From Streptomyces sp. NBC_00554 (GTDB lineage: Bacteria > Actinomycetota > Actinomycetes > Streptomycetales > Streptomycetaceae), in assembly GCF_041431135.1 (NCBI RefSeq), contig NZ_CP107799.1:7378001-7442000 (forward strand): a stretch of 64,000 nt of DNA. The letters are read 5' to 3'. Positions 59,696 through 64,000 of the stretch are shown piece after piece (position 1 is the first letter of the stretch; every line of letters starts with the position of its first letter). The notes beneath the pieces were generated by a model. It saw only the letters and a program-made list of their open reading frames with translations. It was not told the DNA's origin and did no database searches. Made by a program: the position numbers and the translations under genes.

Positions 59696-60220
59696 TCAGC
59701 TCTCCAGCTGTGTGATGGCCTCCGCCAGCCACTTCCGCTCCGCCTCGCCCGTCGCCCGCGCCACCCGGAGCATGCCTTGCCGGAAGAGGTCGTCGGTCTC
59801 CTCCGCCCGTACGGGGCTGCCGTCCCGGTAGAAGAAGCTCGCGGGCGTCTCCAGGAACTCCTGGCGGCGGCGCAGCACCGCAGCCTGCTCGCGGGGGTCG
59901 GGGAGGTGGCGCAGGAACGCCAGCAGCGTGTTGAAGCGGACCTGGTCGGTGATCTCCGTCTGCTTGGGGTGGCGCAGCCGCTCCAGGAGGTCCTCGCGCC
60001 CCTTGTCGGTGAGCGACAGGATGCGGCGGGGGGCCGCGCTGCTGCCCGGCTCCGCGTGCTGGTCCAGCTTGCCCGCGGTGATCAGGCGGGTGATCGCCGG
60101 GTAGAGCGCGCCGTCACTGACCGGGCGGACATGGCCGCTCAGCGCCTTGATCCGCTCCTTCAACTCGTAGCCGTGCAGGGGCTCTTCGGACAGGAAGCCC
60201 AGGATCGACAGCTCCAGCAT
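59696..60220 (-). CDS. PadR-family transcriptional regulator
   Basis: 174 aa from the ATG at 60220. The winged helix is MLELSILGFLSEEPLHGYELKERIKAL with DGALYPAITRLITAGKL, followed by the C-terminal dimerisation helix (LLERLRHPKQTE... and RKWLAEAITQLES). It is divergent from a MATE exporter gene, and the 25-bp palindrome between them is the probable operator. The likely effector is a toxic compound exported by the pump. Confidence 0.93.
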   Translation of the reverse strand: MLELSILGFLSEEPLHGYELKERIKALSGHVRPVSDGALYPAITRLITAGKLDQHAEPGSSAAPRRILSLTDKGREDLLERLRHPKQTEITDQVRFNTLLAFLRHLPDPREQAAVLRRRQEFLETPASFFYRDGSPVRAEETDDLFRQGMLRVARATGEAERKWLAEAITQLES

Positions 60221-60293
60221 GCGGCGACTCCTCGTGGACGATGCGGCCGATGTTGACGATTGCGCGTCTCGCACGAACATGCTACCTCTTATC

Positions 60294-60318
60294 GAGCTAC
60301 CTCTAAACGAGGTAGCTC
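60294..60318. promoter_or_regulatory. PadR operator palindrome
   Basis: GAGCTACCTC (60294-60303) pairs perfectly with GAGGTAGCTC (60309-60318) around TAAAC. An additional half-site GCTACCTC precedes it at 60281. It lies between padR and the MATE gene, overlapping or near both promoters. Confidence 0.82.
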
Positions 60319-60335
60319 ACATCGAGGGAGTCCAT

Positions 60336-61646
60336 GTGAACGCCCATCGCAAGCAGCTCATAGCGCTCGCCCACCCCGTCTACCTCTCCCTGCTCGCCTC
60401 CGTCGCCGCCGGGATCATCAACACCGTCTGGGTCTCCCGGCTCGGCGGCGCCGCGGTGGCCGCCGTCGCCGTCGCGACCAACGCCGAGAACGTGCTGCTC
60501 GGCGTCGCCCTGGTCTTCGCCTCCGGTACGACCGTCCTGGTCGCGCACGCCAGAGGGGCCCGGGACCCGGGTGCGGTCCGGGCGGCCGTCCGCGGGGGAT
60601 GGGCGCTGTTCGCGGTGGTGACGCCGGTGGTCGCCGTGGGCGGATACCTGCTGCGGGAGCCGCTGGCCCGGCTCGTCCTCGGCGGCGACGGACGCGCCCT
60701 GTCCCTCGCCGTCGGGTACTTCGCGATCTCCCTGCCGGGCATCGCCGTCTTCTTCGCCCAGAACCTCGTCGACGGCATCCTGAAGGGCACCGGCGACACC
60801 CGCACCCCGATGCGCCTGGCCCTCCTCGCCAACGGCCTCATCCTCGGACTCGACCCGCTGCTCATCCACGCGTACGGCGTCCAGGGCGCCGCCGTCTCGA
60901 CGGTGCTGTGCCGCTGCCTGGCCCTGGCGGTCGGGCTGCGTGCCCTGCGCCGCAACGCGCTGCTGCGGGAGTCGGCGGCCTTCCCGCCCTCGGAGGCCAC
61001 CGGAGCCGCACTCCGGCGCACCCTGACGACCGGGCTGCCGATGTCCGCCGACTTCACCGTGCGGCAGGGCGGGGCGCTGGTCCTGGTCGCGATCGTGGCC
61101 CGGCTCGGGGTGACGGCGGTGGCCGCGTACTCCATCGCGTACAAGGTCATGTACGTCGCGACCATGGCGTTCTACTCGGTCCGGCAGGCCGCCTCGATCC
61201 ACACGGCACACCTGCGGGGCGCGGGCCACGACGAGCGGGATGCCGTCGGACGGCAGGCCGTACTCGTCTCGGGGGCGGCCGGGCTGCTCGCTGCGGCGCT
61301 GCTCGGCGTTCTCGCCCCCTGGATCATGGCGGCCTTCGGCGCCGGTCCCGAGGTCGCGCACGAGGGGGTGCTCTTCCTGCGCTGCGTCGGGCCCTACCTG
61401 CTGCTGATGGCCTGCTTCATCGCACTCGGCGGGGTCTTCGAGGGGAGCGGGGGAGCGCCGCTGCTGCTACGGGTGACGCTGCTCGGGACGGTGTTCCAAC
61501 TCCCGCTCGCCTACGCCTTGTCGGGGCTCGGGCTGCCCGGGATCTGTCTCGCCCTGGCGCTGTCCATGACCGTGCAGTGCGCCGTACTCCGGGTGTGGGC
61601 CGGGCGTCAGGAGGACGCCGAGGTCTCCCTGGTACGGGCCGCCTGA
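60336..61646 (+). CDS. MATE-family efflux transporter
   Basis: 436 aa, twelve spans, from the GTG at 60336 (GGGAG upstream). ALAHPVYLSLLASVAAGIINTVWVSRLGG is the first MATE span with a Pro kink; DGILKGTGDTRTPMRLALLANGLILGLDPLLI and the repeat LPMSADFTVRQGGALVLVAIVARLG show the internal duplication. It exports cationic compounds by H+ or Na+ antiport. The 3' end overlaps the opposite gene by 40 bp. Confidence 0.93.
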   Translation: MNAHRKQLIALAHPVYLSLLASVAAGIINTVWVSRLGGAAVAAVAVATNAENVLLGVALVFASGTTVLVAHARGARDPGAVRAAVRGGWALFAVVTPVVAVGGYLLREPLARLVLGGDGRALSLAVGYFAISLPGIAVFFAQNLVDGILKGTGDTRTPMRLALLANGLILGLDPLLIHAYGVQGAAVSTVLCRCLALAVGLRALRRNALLRESAAFPPSEATGAALRRTLTTGLPMSADFTVRQGGALVLVAIVARLGVTAVAAYSIAYKVMYVATMAFYSVRQAASIHTAHLRGAGHDERDAVGRQAVLVSGAAGLLAAALLGVLAPWIMAAFGAGPEVAHEGVLFLRCVGPYLLLMACFIALGGVFEGSGGAPLLLRVTLLGTVFQLPLAYALSGLGLPGICLALALSMTVQCAVLRVWAGRQEDAEVSLVRAA

Positions 61647-62845
61647 GCGGGGAGCGCCAGGGAGGGCTCGGAGACCGTGTCGCGCCAGAGCAGCACGGCG
61701 GCGGACACGGTGGCGATCACCAGGAGGCCGTTGCGGACGAAGAGGAGGGTGACGCCGAGACCGTCGCTGACCACGACGTGCGAGAACCAGACCGGGAACT
61801 CCAGGACCGTCACGAACGACGCGATCAGCACCAGGCCGACCGGCAGGCCCATCCGACTGCCGCGGAAGCACAGGCAGACGGCCGCGAGTCCGACCAGCCA
61901 CACCATGTACTGCGGGCTGATCACCCGGCTCGTGGTCGTGAACATCAGCACCGCCACGAACGCGGCGTCGGCCAGCGTGTGCGCCAGGAACCGCTTCGCG
62001 CACAGCCGCCACAGCAGCAGCCAGCCGAAGGAGACCGCGGTGAGCACCAGCGCCACCGTGCTCACCAGGGCGACGCCCTCGCCGAGGAACTCCACGGAAC
62101 CGTAGTTGAGCAGCACCTGCCCGTCCCAGCCGTACTGCCGGGCCACATGGAAGACGAGGGAGCCGAGCGACTCCACCTCGGTGCCGCGGTCGCGCTGGAA
62201 GGTCAGGAAGGCGAAGGCGCCCGGCATCGACACCGAGAACAGCACCGCGATCCCCGCCGCGGAGACCGCCGCCGCGGCCCACGCACGACGCTTCACGGCG
62301 CCGACGAGCAGCAGCACCGGCCACACCTTCAGCATCGCCCCGAAGCCCACGAGCGCCCCCATCACCCGCGGATGGCGCGCCCCGGCGAGCAACGCCGCCA
62401 CCACGACGGCCGTCACCATCACGTCGTACCGCGCGTACACGGTCGGCCCGAGCAGCGGTACGCCGATCACCCACACCCAGGCGCCGCGCAGCGACTTGCC
62501 GGAGCGCAGGCCCGCGTACTGGAGCAGCCCGAACACCACGAGGTCGGCGAGGAAGGCCAGCACGAAGAAGGCCGACGCGTAGTCGAGGAAGGGCAGCAGC
62601 CCGGGGGAGAGGATCGGCAGGGCGGCGGCCGGCGGGTACTGCCAGGTGACGTCGTCCAGCGGGAAGGTGCCGGTGCGCAGGACCTCGTACCAGCCCTGGT
62701 AGATCACCGAGACGTCGCTCGTGACGTCCGGGCCCGGGAAGACGAGGACCTTGAAGACGAAGAGCAGCAGTACCAGCCTGGTCAGACCCCAGGTTCCCAG
62801 CATCGCGTACGGGAACCTCGCCCCCCTTGCGCCCGTCATTCGCAC
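61607..62845 (-). CDS. GT87-like (DUF2029) polyprenol-phosphate-dependent glycosyltransferase
   Basis: 412 aa, ten or more spans. DVSVIYQGWYEVLRTGTFP, DVTWQYPPAAALPIL with the Asp/Tyr pattern, ARYDVMVTAVVVAALL, GFGAMLKVWPVLLLVGAVKRR and the late TSRVISPQYMVWLVGLAAV match GT-C enzymes of the GT87 type, which use polyprenyl-phospho-mannose. It is next to a PimB-like GT4 gene on the other strand, so both may serve mannolipid or lipomannan synthesis. Confidence 0.85.
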   Translation of the reverse strand: MRMTGARGARFPYAMLGTWGLTRLVLLLFVFKVLVFPGPDVTSDVSVIYQGWYEVLRTGTFPLDDVTWQYPPAAALPILSPGLLPFLDYASAFFVLAFLADLVVFGLLQYAGLRSGKSLRGAWVWVIGVPLLGPTVYARYDVMVTAVVVAALLAGARHPRVMGALVGFGAMLKVWPVLLLVGAVKRRAWAAAAVSAAGIAVLFSVSMPGAFAFLTFQRDRGTEVESLGSLVFHVARQYGWDGQVLLNYGSVEFLGEGVALVSTVALVLTAVSFGWLLLWRLCAKRFLAHTLADAAFVAVLMFTTTSRVISPQYMVWLVGLAAVCLCFRGSRMGLPVGLVLIASFVTVLEFPVWFSHVVVSDGLGVTLLFVRNGLLVIATVSAAVLLWRDTVSEPSLALPAQAARTRETSASS

Positions 62846-62993
62846 CTGGCCCTTGTTCGTCCGGATCTCGCGCGTCCCGCGAGTGCTCCGAGGATGTGGT
62901 CTGGCGGGGTCATGATGGCGCGCGGTGCTGTGCGGAAGCCATCAAGCGCGGCCGTGCGGACCTGTGAGTATAGGTTCGCTAGTGTCGAACACG

Positions 62994-64000
62994 ATGCACA
63001 AGACCCTGATCGTGACGAACGACTTCCCGCCCAGGCCGGGCGGCATCCAGGCCTTCCTGCACAACATGGCGCTGCGTCTGGACCCCGAGCGGATCGTCGT
63101 CTACGCCTCCACCTGGAAGCGCGGCCGCGAGGGCGCCGAGGCCACGGCCGCCTTCGACGCCGAGCAGCCCTTCACCGTCGTACGCGACCGCACGACGATG
63201 CTGTTGCCCACGCCCGCGGCCACCCGGCGCGCCGTCGGACTGCTGCGGGAACACGGCTGTACGTCGGTGTGGTTCGGGGCGGCGGCCCCGCTCGGCCTGA
63301 TGGCGCCCGCGTTGCGCCGGGCGGGCGCGCGACGCCTTGTGGCCACCACCCACGGGCACGAGGCCGGGTGGGCCCAACTGCCCGCGGCGCGTGGGCTGTT
63401 GCGCCGGATCGGCGAGTCCACGGACACCATCACCTACCTCGGGGAGTACACGCGCTCCCGGATCGCCACCGCGCTCACCCCGGACGCCGCCTCGCGCATG
63501 GTCCAGCTGCCGCCCGGCGTCGACGAGAAGACCTTCCACCCCGGCTCGGGCGGCGACGAGATCCGCGCCCGGCTCGGGCTCACCGACCGCCCGGTCGTCG
63601 TCTGCGTCTCGCGGCTCGTCCCGCGCAAGGGGCAGGACACCCTCGTCCTCGCGATGCCGCGGATCCTGGCCAAGGAGCCGGAGGCGGTGCTGCTGATCGT
63701 CGGCGGCGGACCGTACGAGAAGCAGCTGCGGGGGCTCGCACACGAGACGGGGGTCGCCGGCTCGGTCCGCTTCACCGGCGCGGTGCCCTGGTCGGAGCTG
63801 CCCGCGCACTACGGCGCGGGCGACGTCTTCGCGATGCCCTGCCGTACGCGGCGCGGCGGGCTCGACGTGGAGGGGCTCGGCATCGTCTACCTGGAGGCGT
63901 CCGCGACCGGACTGCCGGTTGTCGCCGGCGACTCCGGCGGTGCGCCGGACGCGGTGCTTGACGGTGAGACGGGGTGGGTCGTCCGGGGCGGTTCGCCTGA
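62994..64000 (+). CDS. GT4 glycosyltransferase, PimB-like, partial
   Basis: At least 335 aa, cut at the right edge. LIVTNDFPPRPGGIQAFLHNMAL is the PimB-type start; TTHGHEAGWAQLPAARG, SRLVPRKGQDTLVLAMPRIL and LLIVGGGPYEKQLRGLA, then EGLGIVYLEASATGLPVVAG give the GT-B motifs. It should add the second mannose to phosphatidylinositol mannoside. The ATG at 62994 is the common start, but GTGs at 62982 and 62964 are in frame, and a TAGGTT -10 at 62971-62976 suggests a leaderless transcript starting near 62982. Confidence 0.88.
   Translation, partial: MHKTLIVTNDFPPRPGGIQAFLHNMALRLDPERIVVYASTWKRGREGAEATAAFDAEQPFTVVRDRTTMLLPTPAATRRAVGLLREHGCTSVWFGAAAPLGLMAPALRRAGARRLVATTHGHEAGWAQLPAARGLLRRIGESTDTITYLGEYTRSRIATALTPDAASRMVQLPPGVDEKTFHPGSGGDEIRARLGLTDRPVVVCVSRLVPRKGQDTLVLAMPRILAKEPEAVLLIVGGGPYEKQLRGLAHETGVAGSVRFTGAVPWSELPAHYGAGDVFAMPCRTRRGGLDVEGLGIVYLEASATGLPVVAGDSGGAPDAVLDGETGWVVRGGSP

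Noticed and set aside
1..64000. Genomic island, prophage or integrated plasmid
   Set aside because: No integrase, tRNA attachment site, phage genes or composition break was found. Gene order is that of core Streptomyces chromosome.

Overview
The window is high-GC actinobacterial chromosome and almost certainly Streptomyces. The evidence is the co-linear set of sucB-lpdA, pepA, cob genes, pspA, nadA/erpA, an adenosine-kinase-like gene, ctaCDF, ctaE-qcrCAB and trpD, the frequent GTG starts with 4-nt GTGA/ATGA overlaps, and two dispersed intergenic repeat families that I associate with streptomycetes. I see no prophage, transposase, CRISPR array, rRNA or tRNA. Nearly every long antisense open frame is a GC-skew shadow.

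Layout. 1-4.8 kb, minus strand: the 2-oxoglutarate dehydrogenase E2 (cut by the window edge), dihydrolipoamide dehydrogenase and leucyl aminopeptidase. 5.1-11.4 kb, plus strand: four tightly linked genes (secreted CE18/Agd3-like deacetylase, PelF-like glycosyltransferase, polytopic membrane protein, spherulin-4/GH135-like protein) that look like a complete cationic-polysaccharide locus. 11.5-19.4 kb: cobS, cobT and an MBL-CobU fusion, interleaved with membrane genes (rhomboid-like, MprF-like DUF2156) and a methyltransferase. 19.5-29.3 kb: a small protein, an HtrA/PDZ lipoprotein, a methyltransferase, a DUF3043 protein, pspA-pspAA, a NarL-type two-component pair and an RND pump with an abnormal 5' end. 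29.4-35.7 kb: secreted GH19 chitinase, secreted NPP1-like protein, nadA, erpA and a membrane-anchored protein. 35.8-47.8 kb: PfkB kinase, NifS-TusA fusion and the aerobic respiratory branch (ctaC-ctaD-ctaF, then an L,D-transpeptidase and a degenerate receiver, then ctaE-qcrC-qcrA-qcrB). 47.9-64 kb: trpD, a SAM-IV riboswitch controlling a cysteine-desulfurase-like enzyme, a Ser/Thr kinase with a beta-propeller, a stand-alone RAM domain with a rhomboid protease, an NYN protein, two NlpC/P60 hydrolases, a secreted HExxH protein, a PadR-MATE pair, a GT87-like protein and a PimB-like GT4 cut by the right edge.

How the parts work together. The cta/qcr genes build the bc1-aa3 supercomplex. CobU, CobS and CobT complete the nucleotide-loop end of cobalamin synthesis. 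ErpA can supply the Fe-S cluster that NadA needs. PspA, HtrA, the L,D-transpeptidase, the NlpC/P60 enzymes and the MprF-like protein all concern envelope integrity.

Most noteworthy: (1) the Agd3/PelF/Sph3-type operon; (2) tandem duplications that copy the stop codon and 3' end of at least five unrelated genes; (3) three CGTC-N5-GACG palindromes between nadA and erpA; (4) a perfect 21-bp palindrome over the ctaE start; (5) the SAM-IV riboswitch followed by a six-codon ORF; (6) the replaced 5' end of the RND pump gene.
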